Positions 26,649 to 36,034 of a DNA stretch of 42,191 bases are shown one piece after another. The notes below the pieces were generated by a model. The model was not told the origin of the DNA and made no database searches. It saw only the letters and a list, made by a program, of their open reading frames with translations. The DNA lies in assembly GCF_015207875.1 (NCBI RefSeq), contig NZ_JADEVZ010000043.1, forward strand, positions 1 through 42,191. The letters are read 5' to 3'. Source of the stretch: Dolichospermum sp. LEGE 00240 (lineage in GTDB: Bacteria > Cyanobacteriota > Cyanobacteriia > Cyanobacteriales > Nostocaceae). Each line of letters begins with the position of its first letter. The first letter of the stretch is position 1. Both the position numbers and the translations under genes were made by a program.

Positions 26649-27938
26649 CTAAATAATTGTGCCATCAGGAATTAAAGCATTTTTGAGAACAACGACAATG
26701 CCGCTACGGATGTAAAAGCCTTGCTTTTCTCTTTCTGCTTCTTGGATGTTGTCTTTATTGATAATTTTCACATTGTTACCGATGCGGGCATTTTTATCAA
26801 TAATGGCACGGCGAATAATGGTGTCCGTACCAATACCAACAGGAACATCATTTTGCTCTAAACTGCATTGTCTTTCAACAGATGGTTGGTAATAGTCAGC
26901 ACCCATGATCAGGGTTTCTTCGATTATCGATCCTGATTCTATCCGCGATCGCACTCCTAAAACTGAATGTTGAATCCGACAATCTTTCAAAATACAGCCG
27001 TCGCCAATCATGGATTCTGTGATTTGGCAGTTCAACAGTTTAGAGGGGGGTAAGTAACGAGCGCGAGTATAAATTGGTGCTGCTTCATCGTAGAAACTAA
27101 AAGGAGGTAGGGGTTGCTTAGTCAGGGCTAAATTAGCCTCATAAAAAGATTCAATTGTCCCAATATCTTCCCAATAGTCGTCAAATAAGAAAGCTTGGAC
27201 GTTGTGATCCTTCGCTGCGTCAGGAATAATTTCCTTACCAAAATCAGTCCGTTCTAAAGATTCTTTTAGCAACTTAATCAAAACATCTTTTTTAAAGACA
27301 TAAATCCCCATTGAGGCGATATATGGCTGTAATGCAGCTTGTTCCTTTGTCAGCCCCAAGATGGTGGTATCAACACGCATTTGTGCTAAAGCTTCACCTT
27401 TGGGTTTTTCGCTAAAGTCAATTACCCTACCTGAATCATTAATTTTCATCAAGCCAAAGTCTGAGGCGCGACGATCATCCATAGGAATTACAGAAAGTGT
27501 AATATCAGCATTGGTATCTCTGTGACGCTGGATAAATTGTCGGTAATCCATGCGGTAAAGGTGATCACCGGAAAGAATCAGAAATTCTTCTACATCCCAC
27601 TCTTGTAACATCCAGATGTACTGACGCACAGCATCAGCCGTACCTTGGAACCAGTTGGGGTTTTCTGGGGTTTGTTGTGCTGCTAACACTTCCACAAACC
27701 CATCGCTAAACCCACTGAAGTTGTAAGCACGGGCGATGTGACGATTCAGAGAGGCTGAGTTAAATTGAGTCAGGACGTAGATTTTGAATATTTCGGAATT
27801 GATGCAGTTGCTAACAGGTATATCTATGAGACGATATTTCCCTGCTACTGGTACTGCTGGTTTGGCGCGGAGTTTAGTTAACGGATAAAGCCGGGTACCC
27901 GCACCCCCACCCAGAATAATTGCTAAAACTTTTTTCAC
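26649..27938 (-). CDS. glgC: Glucose-1-phosphate adenylyltransferase (ADP-glucose pyrophosphorylase)
   Basis: Makes ADP-glucose from glucose-1-phosphate and ATP, the committed step of glycogen synthesis. The N-terminal nucleotidyltransferase domain shows [48 protein letters not shown] and [10 protein letters not shown]; the glucose-1-phosphate site is [18 protein letters not shown], and the C-terminal half is a left-handed beta-helix with the allosteric region. At 429 residues it is full length for cyanobacteria, whose enzymes are activated by 3-phosphoglycerate. The start is GTG with GGGAG 7 nt upstream. Confidence 0.97.
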   Translation of the reverse strand: MKKVLAIILGGGAGTRLYPLTKLRAKPAVPVAGKYRLIDIPVSNCINSEIFKIYVLTQFNSASLNRHIARAYNFSGFSDGFVEVLAAQQTPENPNWFQGTADAVRQYIWMLQEWDVEEFLILSGDHLYRMDYRQFIQRHRDTNADITLSVIPMDDRRASDFGLMKINDSGRVIDFSEKPKGEALAQMRVDTTILGLTKEQAALQPYIASMGIYVFKKDVLIKLLKESLERTDFGKEIIPDAAKDHNVQAFLFDDYWEDIGTIESFYEANLALTKQPLPPFSFYDEAAPIYTRARYLPPSKLLNCQITESMIGDGCILKDCRIQHSVLGVRSRIESGSIIEETLIMGADYYQPSVERQCSLEQNDVPVGIGTDTIIRRAIIDKNARIGNNVKIINKDNIQEAEREKQGFYIRSGIVVVLKNALIPDGTII

Positions 27939-28257
27939 AAAATTTCTCCCAACTGCCTTTCACTCTCATCTACAGTTTAGGACTGTATGTAACAACTGAT
28001 AAAGGGGGATCAAAGAATCTTAGGGATGAATTTTTGAGATGGTGGTCAATTAGCTAAAATAGAACTTATGTACTATATAAATGGGTGGCAAGAGAGTCTA
28101 AAATGTTAAACAGCGGTGGCGGCAAACCCGATTGTACTAGACGCGGTTAGTATATAAACCTTTGCGAAATGACAAAGAACTTAGATATATAGGAGTTTGG
28201 CTTTATAATCAAACAATCAAGCCGCTTTGAGTATAAGCTTAAATCTTGGAAAATTAC
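27939..28257. other. Intergenic region upstream of glgC
   Basis: Contains no gene or RNA that I can support. It should hold the glgC promoter (minus strand) and the 3' end of the DUF2079 gene's transcript; no clear boxes or terminator hairpin are assigned. Confidence 0.4.
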
Positions 28258-29664
28258 CTAGTCCGTCAGCGGGGTAGTAATTTTTCTATCTACAAAGAGG
28301 TATACATCATCACGTTGATATTTCAAATTAAAATCAGAATTTTTTTGTAATTCCTTAACCAAATTATCATAATCTTCTGCCGTTGCCGCCCAACCAGGAT
28401 GGCGGATATTAAGTAATATATAATGAAAATTATTCAACTCATCGAGTTTATATTTAAAACTAATCTGTTGTCTATGGGTTAAATGTGGAGTAATTACATC
28501 TGTAGTTAACACGCTATCTTGAGTTTTTACTAAAGATATTGCTTTTTTAGTAGCTTGCAAATTATCTACAGAATGAAGATATTTGGAAATAAAGAAACCC
28601 CATTTACCTAAAATCAAAAACCAAATTAGAGACCATAAAAAAATTACTCTTTTTTGTTTTATCCATGCTTTATCTGCTGCAATACTAGCAATTAATGCTA
28701 ACATTATGAATGGAATTGCTGGCAAAGAATAATGTAAAATTACGTTTTTTTGTGAAGGATGATCAGCAAGTATATTTAGTGCTAAACAAGGAATTGCACC
28801 TATTAATGGTGTCATGTATTTGGGTATTAAACCCCAGATGACAGGTACTAATAAAAAAGACAAATATTCTAAATTTATAGACGATAAAATGTTGCTAATA
28901 ATAATTTGAGGTTGAAATAGGATAATTTGTAATGTTTCCGAAAGTGAATTTCCTAAATAGCTATAGCGATAAAAATGTCGGCTGACTAATGCTGCTTCGC
29001 TACCGAAAACAGGAATAATGATTTTGTTAGCAATTACAAACCATGCTAAACCACTAATAATAGCTATGACACCGTACAAACGTCGCTTTTCAAATAGTAG
29101 TAACCAAACGCCCATAGCTACTACTGTCAAGGACAGTACAGCCTTACATCCCAATACTACCAAAACATTTATACAAAACCAAAATGTTTTGTTGGTTCTT
29201 GCGTTTAAAACTGCTGTCAAAAGTGCAGGAACGGCAAGAGTATCTGGATGAAAATCACACAAATTGCTGTTATATAGGACTGGATATAGTAGGTAAACAG
29301 CTACGATTGCTATTGCTTGATTGTCTTTCAACCCTGCTTGTAATGCGAGTAAATATGTAGAACAAGCACCTAGAGACAAAGCAGCAGACTGAACTGCAAA
29401 TAACCAATAGACACTAGGATATATTTTATATAGTAAAGCTATAGGGTACAAAATCCAAGCAGCATGATCAGCCAAAACATGAAAACCAAGTACAGAGGAA
29501 ATTGGCAATTTTCCCTGACTAATTAGGTAAACTGTTTGATCAAAAAATGCTAAATCTCCAGATGAATTAAATAACTCATGCCGAATAATACTAGCTGCTA
29601 ATAAAATTAAGGCACTAATACCAATAATTAAAGAAATATTATTTTTGGCTATTAATTTTTCCAC
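28258..29664 (-). CDS. DUF2079 polytopic membrane protein, GT-C-like
   Basis: A 468-residue inner-membrane protein with about eleven to twelve hydrophobic helices. The first loop contains DLAFFDQTVYLISQGK and HVLADHAAWILYP, the acidic/His pattern of DUF2079 proteins, which belong to the GT-C-like superfamily. The soluble tail (about 395-468) is short. Function is unknown; lipid-linked sugar transfer is the working guess. It follows the next GT-C-like gene by 11 bp on the same strand and is thus in an operon with it. Confidence 0.82.
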   Translation of the reverse strand: MEKLIAKNNISLIIGISALILLAASIIRHELFNSSGDLAFFDQTVYLISQGKLPISSVLGFHVLADHAAWILYPIALLYKIYPSVYWLFAVQSAALSLGACSTYLLALQAGLKDNQAIAIVAVYLLYPVLYNSNLCDFHPDTLAVPALLTAVLNARTNKTFWFCINVLVVLGCKAVLSLTVVAMGVWLLLFEKRRLYGVIAIISGLAWFVIANKIIIPVFGSEAALVSRHFYRYSYLGNSLSETLQIILFQPQIIISNILSSINLEYLSFLLVPVIWGLIPKYMTPLIGAIPCLALNILADHPSQKNVILHYSLPAIPFIMLALIASIAADKAWIKQKRVIFLWSLIWFLILGKWGFFISKYLHSVDNLQATKKAISLVKTQDSVLTTDVITPHLTHRQQISFKYKLDELNNFHYILLNIRHPGWAATAEDYDNLVKELQKNSDFNLKYQRDDVYLFVDRKITTPLTD

Positions 29665-29675
29665 ATTAGAATTGA

Positions 29676-30857
29676 TTATTTATTGATGTTTAAGAAAAAA
29701 TCAGATTTTGATTTCTGGTAGATCATATCACAATTTCGCACAATAAACCAAAGGGTAAAACCTAAAGGAATAGAAAACAATTGAATATATATAGGAGTTC
29801 CCAAGTAACTAACAAATGATGCCAGTTGTACCGATATTGCTACCCAACGATATTGAGGAAAGTAAAAAGCAAAGATAATAGACAAAATATCTGTAGGATA
29901 AAAATATCTTTCGTGCATTTTTGGCAATAAATATGGCATAAAAAATACTGATATTGTTGCTAAATATATCAGTCTATCTTGAGTAATTTCTAGTTTACTG
30001 CTATAAACAAGATATGCTAACAAAAATATGGCAGCTACAGTTAACATTAACCCTATCGGCACAAAAATACTATAAAAATCGTTAGGAATCCATTGATAAA
30101 GATTAGGGACATTTTTAGCTAGTTCTTTATATTTATTAGATTGTTCAAAATAGACTAATAGTAATTCTGTAATTGGTCTACCAGCAATCCAAGCTGGCAA
30201 CATTGCCACCAGATATGTTAGGAGAATTATTGGTAAATAGAACCAAGATATTCTTTTTTTAATCAATAAAGTTAACAACAAAGGTGCTAAAAACATCGCT
30301 TGTAATTTAAACGAAAGTGCCAGACCAAAACTCATTAATGCGGGAATTTGTTTGTGAATAGATAAAAAGTAAACACAAGCAATTAATCCTGTGGTATATA
30401 TCACATCACATTGTCCCCAAAGGGAACTATTATAAATTACAGTGGGACTTAAGATAACGGCTAAAAAAGCCCAATTTGCCATTTTACCCACAGGATATTT
30501 AAGTTTGACAATTTTATAAGTAAAAAATGCACAAATAAAGTCAATAGTCATGGCAAAAAGTTTGATTGCCAGAATTTTTGGTAATCCAGAAAGCAAGGTA
30601 GAAGCAATCAAAAGCCAGTAAAGATAGGCAGGTGTATAATCAGCAAATCCATATTTCAAGGCACTAAATCCGCCATGAGAGGCGATAAAATCATACCAAG
30701 GATCTAAAAAATATTTATAATCTACTGATTTATTGGGAACACAAACTAATCTGATTATTACAGCAAATATAATACCAATTGCCAAATATCTGGGAATTAA
30801 TATATGATAAAAATTATCTTTTATTGACTTCAATAATGTTTTGTGTGAATTATTCAT
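29676..30857 (-). CDS. GT-C-fold mannosyltransferase-like membrane protein (Gpi18/GT87 type)
   Basis: A polytopic membrane protein of 393 residues. The first periplasmic loop carries VDYKYFLDPWYDFIASHGG, with acidic residues in the position used by GT-C enzymes, and later NSSLWGQCDVIYTT, ALSFKLQAMFLAPL and PYLLPKMHERYFYP, which are hallmarks of the Gpi18-like/DUF2029-type transferases. It should use a polyprenyl-phosphate sugar donor. It is followed 11 bp downstream by the DUF2079 gene. Sugar and acceptor are unknown. Confidence 0.83.
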   Translation of the reverse strand: MNNSHKTLLKSIKDNFYHILIPRYLAIGIIFAVIIRLVCVPNKSVDYKYFLDPWYDFIASHGGFSALKYGFADYTPAYLYWLLIASTLLSGLPKILAIKLFAMTIDFICAFFTYKIVKLKYPVGKMANWAFLAVILSPTVIYNSSLWGQCDVIYTTGLIACVYFLSIHKQIPALMSFGLALSFKLQAMFLAPLLLTLLIKKRISWFYLPIILLTYLVAMLPAWIAGRPITELLLVYFEQSNKYKELAKNVPNLYQWIPNDFYSIFVPIGLMLTVAAIFLLAYLVYSSKLEITQDRLIYLATISVFFMPYLLPKMHERYFYPTDILSIIFAFYFPQYRWVAISVQLASFVSYLGTPIYIQLFSIPLGFTLWFIVRNCDMIYQKSKSDFFLNINK

Positions 30858-31098
30858 GATTATTAATTATGATATTTTTATCTTTGTAAATTTTACTTTA
30901 AGAAAAATAGGAAATACCGTACTATTATTGATCTATTTAGTAAAAAGTTTACTATTGCCAACGTATTAAAACTTACCATACTTTGGTTGCATTTCTAATG
31001 CAACAGATGAAAAGTATTAGGAATTTAATAGATAAAAACTTAATCAATAATTATTACTGATATGTTAAACTAGCAAACATCGCTTTCTGATCAAAAAT

Positions 31099-31392
31099 AT
31101 GCAATTAATAGCAAAGCAATATTACACCCCAGAAGAATATCTGGAATTAGAAGCCACTGCTGAGTATAAAAGCGAATACATTGACGGACAAATAATTCCT
31201 ACGGCTGGTGCATCTATAAATCATAACCGGATTACAGGTAATTTTTACGCTACGCTGAATTTTGCCTTTAGACAACAAGGCAAATATGAGGTTTTTAACA
31301 GTGATATGCGTCTATGGATACCCCAAAGATTAATATACACTTATCCAGATGTGATTATTATTGCAGATGAACCAATGACATTGTGTAATTAA
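31099..31392 (+). pseudogene. Truncated Uma2-family endonuclease-like gene
   Basis: Reads the first 90 or so residues of a Uma2 (PD-(D/E)XK-like) protein: YYTPEEYLELEATAEYKSEYIDG, ASINHNRITGNF, MRLWIP and YPDVIIIADEP. Uma2 proteins are usually about 190 residues, and the conserved continuation containing ILVEVLSPST is missing; a stop occurs shortly after ADEP. The residual frame could still make a 97-residue peptide lacking the catalytic Glu/Lys. The exact 20-bp word across its end (31380-31399) also occurs at 13275-13294, hinting at a recombination junction. Confidence 0.8.
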
Positions 31393-31416
31393 TTCTGTCT
31401 CACTACTTATTTTCCC

Positions 31417-32739
31417 CTATCCTACCCAAATTTCTTGAGCAAAACCTATTGCTAATTTACCAAGTAAGGTAATAAACAAACCCATAACTAAATAAGCTTG
31501 ACGGGGATAACGAGATAAACAGACACCTATAGCTATATTTAGAGGAACAATTCCATAAGCAAGACGACTTAAAGAAATTGTCCCACCAGAGGCTAAAAGT
31601 AAAGCAATACCACAAAAACCATAAGCTACCATGACTGGAGTTAGTTGCTGACGGAAATACCATAAAAGGTAACTACTACCTAATATCATAGATACGTTAA
31701 GCAAATTATTTATTAATCCCTGATCAGCAATTATTAATGATAATATGATTGTCGCATAACCAGTATAGAATATCAATGGCTTGAAATATTTCCGCCAATA
31801 CAATAAACAACAAGAACTAATCACAATTAAACTAAAAAATAGCGGATACCAAAAGTCTTTAATTCCGCCTTGATCATTCTCAACCCAACCAAAATACCAA
31901 TTGTTGCCAAAGGGAATTTGCATGAACATATTTAACCAACCTTCCCAATCAAAACCGAAGGAAGGCCGCCATCCTTTTTGTGCAGTAATAAAGGCTAGAA
32001 AATCATGAAAGTTTAGCTGACAATACACACTAAATAGTAATAAACCTGTAGCAGATAATAGACTTGCAATGTAGGCAATTGGTGGTTTATTTTGTTTCCA
32101 AGCTGTAATTAAAAATGCGGAAATTAATGCCATACCTGTCGGGCGTGTTGCTGTGGCCATTGCCCCACAAATTGCTGTCCAAACATATTGTTTTTGATCA
32201 AAGGCACGTAAAGCCATTGTACTCAATAACAAATACAAACCTTCTGTATAAATTACTGCTGTAAATAGAGACATAGGACAGTAAGCCATAACAGCAATTG
32301 TCCAATGGGCTGCACTGATGCCACATTGTTTTTTTACCCAGGAATATAAGCAATAAAGTGTTCCTAGAAATGCCAAATTATTGATAATTAATCCGGCTAT
32401 TTCAAATGAAAAACCGAATTTCATGAAAATAAAAATGCTGACAGGAAACAGGGGAAAAAATGCCAGATTATGTTGTTTCCCATCATCAACAAATTCGTAA
32501 CCTTCAGTGGATATTGCTCGATAATGGACACTATCCCAAGCATCAAAAACCCCCCAGCCAAAATGGGGCGTAATGCCATCTTGTAATGCTGGTAAATGGG
32601 GGGCAATCAATAACATAGCAGTCCAAATAAATATGCGACTTACAAGCCACATAGACGCAGGAAACAAGAAATCATATGTCCAGATAAATTTGGCGATCGC
32701 TGTGGTGAGTGTAGATATCGCCATTTGCGCTTTAACCAT
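31417..32739 (-). CDS. PIG-V/Gpi18-like GT-C mannosyltransferase
   Basis: A 440-residue polytopic protein with PIG-V family features: FDAWDSVHYRAISTEGY in the first loop (the acidic catalytic position), NLAFFPLFP, YTEGLYLLLS and ATATRPTGMALI. In eukaryotes the family adds mannose to glycolipids from dolichol-phosphate-mannose; bacterial members are thought to act on polyprenyl-linked donors. There are about eleven helices. It stands alone (minus strand), facing the truncated Uma2 gene tail to tail, and diverges from dxr. It belongs thematically with the two GT-C-like genes at 28.2-30.9 kb. Confidence 0.88.
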   Translation of the reverse strand: MVKAQMAISTLTTAIAKFIWTYDFLFPASMWLVSRIFIWTAMLLIAPHLPALQDGITPHFGWGVFDAWDSVHYRAISTEGYEFVDDGKQHNLAFFPLFPVSIFIFMKFGFSFEIAGLIINNLAFLGTLYCLYSWVKKQCGISAAHWTIAVMAYCPMSLFTAVIYTEGLYLLLSTMALRAFDQKQYVWTAICGAMATATRPTGMALISAFLITAWKQNKPPIAYIASLLSATGLLLFSVYCQLNFHDFLAFITAQKGWRPSFGFDWEGWLNMFMQIPFGNNWYFGWVENDQGGIKDFWYPLFFSLIVISSCCLLYWRKYFKPLIFYTGYATIILSLIIADQGLINNLLNVSMILGSSYLLWYFRQQLTPVMVAYGFCGIALLLASGGTISLSRLAYGIVPLNIAIGVCLSRYPRQAYLVMGLFITLLGKLAIGFAQEIWVG

Positions 32740-32916
32740 AGGCTTCTGCTTTTTTCTGATTCTGAGGTGATGACAAGGTGAGTTTTAAGTAATGTTACGC
32801 ATTTATGTCCAAAATAGCAAAAGTTTTGATTGGAGTTAATTGATTGTCGGAATTGCTCTTATCAACGAGTCCCAAGCCATTTATAGTTGGAATTATCTGT
32901 TAATCCTTAAAAAATT

Positions 32917-34113
32917 GTGAAAGCTATTACTTTACTTGGTTCTACTGGCTCAATTGGGACTCAAACCTTAGATATCGTCTCTGAACACCCCGATAAATTC
33001 CGCATTGTCGGATTGGCTGCTGGACGGAATGTGGAGCTATTCGCGGCGCAAATTCGCCAGTTTCGTCCCCAAATTGCCGCCATTTCTGCTGCTGAAAAGT
33101 TACCGGAACTCAAAGAAGCCATTAAAGACTTAAATCCTCAACCCATTTTACTGGCTGGGGAAGCGGGAGTGATAGAAGTTGCCCGTTATGGCGATTCTCA
33201 GACGGTTGTTACTGGTATTGTTGGTTGTGCGGGGTTACTGCCGACCATTGCAGCTATTGAAGCGGGCAAAGATATTGCTTTAGCAAATAAGGAAACTATC
33301 ATTGCTGGCGCTCCTGTGGTGTTACCTTTGGTAACAAAACATGGAGTGAAAATATTACCAGCAGACTCCGAACATTCGGCTATTTTTCAATGTTTGCAAG
33401 GTGTTCCTAAAGATGGTTTAAGAAAGATCTTACTAACTGCTTCTGGTGGTGCTTTTCGAGATTGGCCTGTGGACAAGTTAGCAGAGGTAAAGGTTGCTGA
33501 TGCTATTAAACATCCTAATTGGTCAATGGGGCGAAAAATTACGGTAGATTCGGCAACTTTGATGAATAAGGGTTTGGAAGTAATTGAGGCTCATTATTTG
33601 TTTGGTGTAGATTACGATAACATCGAAATTGTCATTCATCCTCAAAGTATTATTCACTCGTTAATAGAATTACAAGATACTTCTGTTTTGGCTCAACTTG
33701 GTTGGCCGGATATGCGTTTACCTTTGCTTTATGCTTTATCTTGGCCAGAGCGAGTTTACACTAATTGGGAAAGATTAAATTTAGTGAAATCTGGTGATTT
33801 AACTTTCCGTGAACCAGATCATCAAAAATATCCTTGCATGGGTTTGGCTTATGCTGCGGGAAGGGCTGGTGGTTCTATGCCGGCGGTGTTGAATGCGGCT
33901 AATGAACAAGCTGTGGCGTTATTTTTAGATGAGAAAATTCACTATTTGGATATTGCTCGGTGTATTGAATTTGTGTGCGATCGCCATCAAAATGATAACA
34001 AACAAAATCCCTCCTTAGATGACATTTTGGCAGCAGATAAATGGGCTAGAAAAGAAGTTTTCACAGCTATGGAAAAGGTAGCAACTCAACCACAGATAAT
34101 TTCTGTTGGTTAA
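32917..34113 (+). CDS. dxr: 1-deoxy-D-xylulose 5-phosphate reductoisomerase
   Basis: Second enzyme of the non-mevalonate (MEP) isoprenoid pathway; converts DXP to MEP with NADPH and a divalent metal. Seen directly: the nucleotide-binding [12 protein letters not shown] at the N-terminus, [12 protein letters not shown] with the metal/substrate residues, [39 protein letters not shown] in pieces, and the C-terminal helical domain. At 398 residues it is full length. The start is GTG at 32917. A strong hairpin terminator follows the stop. Confidence 0.97.
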   Translation: MKAITLLGSTGSIGTQTLDIVSEHPDKFRIVGLAAGRNVELFAAQIRQFRPQIAAISAAEKLPELKEAIKDLNPQPILLAGEAGVIEVARYGDSQTVVTGIVGCAGLLPTIAAIEAGKDIALANKETIIAGAPVVLPLVTKHGVKILPADSEHSAIFQCLQGVPKDGLRKILLTASGGAFRDWPVDKLAEVKVADAIKHPNWSMGRKITVDSATLMNKGLEVIEAHYLFGVDYDNIEIVIHPQSIIHSLIELQDTSVLAQLGWPDMRLPLLYALSWPERVYTNWERLNLVKSGDLTFREPDHQKYPCMGLAYAAGRAGGSMPAVLNAANEQAVALFLDEKIHYLDIARCIEFVCDRHQNDNKQNPSLDDILAADKWARKEVFTAMEKVATQPQIISVG

Positions 34114-34123
34114 ATGTTTAAAA

Positions 34124-34144
34124 CCCCCGATTTATTATCGGGGG
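34124..34144 (+). terminator. Hairpin terminator after dxr
   Basis: A 7-bp perfect stem CCCCCGA / TCGGGGG with a 7-nt AT loop begins 10 bp after the dxr stop and is followed by an AT-rich stretch rather than a pure T-run. Confidence 0.65.
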
Positions 34145-34203
34145 ATATTAATAAATAACTGACTTTATTCAGACTATTGCTCTTGTTTAATAATTGCTAA
34201 TTC

Positions 34204-34587
34204 CTAGCTAAAAATATGAAGTTTAGCCTCATCAAATACAATACCTCGACGGGCAAAATATTTATGAATATTGATTTGTACAAATAAGTCCTTGAGTTCT
34301 TCCGCAATTTCAATTGGTGGATTTCCTGATAAAGCAACTGCAATTAAATGTTCGGCGCTGTGAATTTCTCCACAGTCAATTGCTAAGGTTGCAGCACTAC
34401 GATACAATATTGGACGGGTTGGTTCTGCTGCAAAATCATTTGTGATTAATTCTGCTGCTAATCTTTCTTTTTCAAATGCTTGTCGGGATAATTGGGAAGC
34501 TAAATCTAAGTTACTTTTGAGTTTAGCAACTTGTGCCATTTCTGCTAAATCCATAGCTTGTTGATGTAACTCTTGAATCTGACTCAT
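34204..34587 (-). CDS. Helical hypothetical protein
   Basis: A 127-residue, all-helical soluble protein with no signal peptide. Helix pairs such as HQQAMDLAEMAQVAKLKSNL and ASQLSRQAFEKERLAAEL resemble a TPR/SEL1-like arrangement, and SAATLAIDCGEIHSAEHLIAVALSGNPP is a recognisable conserved block that I recall from other cyanobacterial hypotheticals without a function. The ATG overlaps by 4 bp (ATGA) the stop of an upstream minus-strand frame that looks like a gene remnant, so it may once have been the second gene of an operon. Confidence 0.7.
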   Translation of the reverse strand: MSQIQELHQQAMDLAEMAQVAKLKSNLDLASQLSRQAFEKERLAAELITNDFAAEPTRPILYRSAATLAIDCGEIHSAEHLIAVALSGNPPIEIAEELKDLFVQINIHKYFARRGIVFDEAKLHIFS

Positions 34588-34769
34588 TTTTTTACTATGA
34601 ATGCTAAAGGATTACTAAATTCAACTACCACGATATAAGCTGGAAGTGTACCATCTGTAGGGCTGAATTGTTCAAGCTTCTGTTTAATTCTAGCTTTTAT
34701 TCGGCTGTCGTCGCCTTTACGGATACCGGAAACTCTGCCGAAAAACAAAGTGAAATTAAACAAACACAG
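34584..34769 (-). pseudogene. Probable truncated gene upstream of the helical hypothetical
   Basis: An open minus-strand frame ends GTLPAYIVVEFSNPLAFIVKK and overlaps the next gene by ATGA, a typical operon junction. The last 50 residues look protein-like (KGDDSRIKARIKQKLEQF), but upstream of about 34735 the composition becomes unnatural and a TAA closes the frame at 34770-34772 with no convincing start. In the same place the plus strand reads EKQSEIKQTQLDLFANE and stops at 34791-34793, resembling the C-terminus of another gene. The region is probably a junction of two broken genes. Confidence 0.35.
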
Positions 34770-34836
34770 TTAGACCTTTTTGCTAATGAATAAATACAAG
34801 AATACTATTTTCTCATTTATCAGAATTTTCTGTAAC

Positions 34837-35505
34837 TTACTTCCTTTGTTTTTTCCCATTCCCTTGATTAGCCCTAGATTCTAATGTAAACTTGGGTATT
34901 TCCTCAAGTTCATCTTCAGTCAAACAATACTGTTCACACACAAGACTTAAACGATTCCCTACAGTTGTTACTGCATTTACAGAATGAGTTAAATCACCCT
35001 GAAAGTAAATTAAAGAATTGGTTTGGGGTTTAATTTGTCCTACTTGGCGTTTTTGCGATTTTAGCATCAATTCACCTCCCTCCATGTCCTCTGGTACGCG
35101 CACATAAAGCACGCTGACAAATGCAGGTGGTTCAACGGTTTTACAATAGGAACGCAAAGACCGATCAATATGGGGGTCAACGCGAGAACCCGCTTTGAGT
35201 AATAAAGGATTCAGATAAAAAGCATTACAATTAGGTAAAAGTGCCAAATCCAAATAAGGCTTAAAATAGGGGAATTTTTGAATAACTTCTCCTAAACCCT
35301 GACGCTGAAATACCACTGAAAAGCCTTTAGTATTGATAAAATCCCGGTTGAGGTTATTAATAGCAAAATATGGACAAGCTTGGATTTCTCCCCATAAGTC
35401 CTGGAGATATTGAAGAGGAAAGGCGTTAGGATGTTGTTGATAGTATTTCACGGTCCTTATTCTATTTCTTGAAAACACAAATTCTCTTTGAAACCATTCA
35501 TCCAA
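34837..35505 (-). CDS. 2OG-Fe(II) dioxygenase-like protein (prolyl-4-hydroxylase/SM-20 type)
   Basis: A 222-residue non-heme iron oxygenase fold. The iron triad is seen as His112-x-Asp114 (VDPHIDRSL) and His174 (DLTHSVNAV), and Arg185 (GNRLSLV) is placed to bind 2-oxoglutarate. EGGELML and NSLIYF are typical core strands. The target (protein residue or small molecule) is unknown. The tail after about residue 205 is charged and likely disordered. It stands alone; the MITE copy at 35558-35686 lies just upstream of its start. Confidence 0.82.
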   Translation of the reverse strand: MDEWFQREFVFSRNRIRTVKYYQQHPNAFPLQYLQDLWGEIQACPYFAINNLNRDFINTKGFSVVFQRQGLGEVIQKFPYFKPYLDLALLPNCNAFYLNPLLLKAGSRVDPHIDRSLRSYCKTVEPPAFVSVLYVRVPEDMEGGELMLKSQKRQVGQIKPQTNSLIYFQGDLTHSVNAVTTVGNRLSLVCEQYCLTEDELEEIPKFTLESRANQGNGKKQRK

Positions 35506-35557
35506 GAGCGATCTATGAGATGATCATGTTGTAGTCCACCCACAACATCTTATCCTA

Positions 35558-35686
35558 CCTGAGTTCGGTGTTAGGAGTTTCTCCTTCGGAGACGCTACGC
35601 TAACGGAGTTATGATTTTTTCAACGAGATCATAAGGGTTTGAGACTCATGGCGAGTTTTCGACAAATTATCTTATGTCGAACTCGG
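35558..35686. repeat. MITE, second copy (diverged, opposite orientation)
   Basis: Reverse-complement match over its whole length to the element at 25941-26089: CCTGAGTTCG end, AGGAGTTTCTCCTTCGGAGA, ATGATTTTTTCAACGAGATC, GAGACTCATG, then the CGAACTC end with one base lost. About 20 bp shorter than copy 1 through small deletions and with no target duplication left. Confidence 0.85.
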
Positions 35687-35752
35687 CAAAACTCTATTAA
35701 CTTTGGGTCTTGATACAACTAAACTCACACAAATTACAGTAAATGGCGTAGT

Positions 35753-35861
35753 TAAGTAGGTTAGTATTGAAAATCGTCGTTATGGCAAGGCAAGAGTGAA
35801 GAGGGTTTGGGCGATTTTACTTTTCCTTACACAGATTGGTTTTATTGTGTTCACCTACTTA
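35753..35861. mobile_element. TA-flanked MITE candidate
   Basis: A 109-bp segment with perfect 9-bp terminal inverted repeats TAAGTAGGT / ACCTACTTA. The outer dinucleotide is TA at both ends, as expected for elements mobilised by IS630/mariner-type transposases. No coding capacity. A solo end with the same sequence is at 24399-24409. Confidence 0.65.
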
Positions 35862-36034
35862 GAAGGTACAGAATCTAAATTGAAACCTATACACAAAGCC
35901 AGTTTTATTTCTGACTCCTGATTCAGTAACTCCTGACTTCTCCCGTAAATTAATATTCTTTTCCAGAAGGAGAGTGGTAGAACCGAAATTATTATGATTA
36001 ACTTTAGATATACATTTAAATATTGACGACATTT

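Noticed and set aside
27939-28257. tRNA or small RNA gene upstream of glgC
   Set aside because: No cloverleaf arms or T-loop consensus could be traced on either strand.
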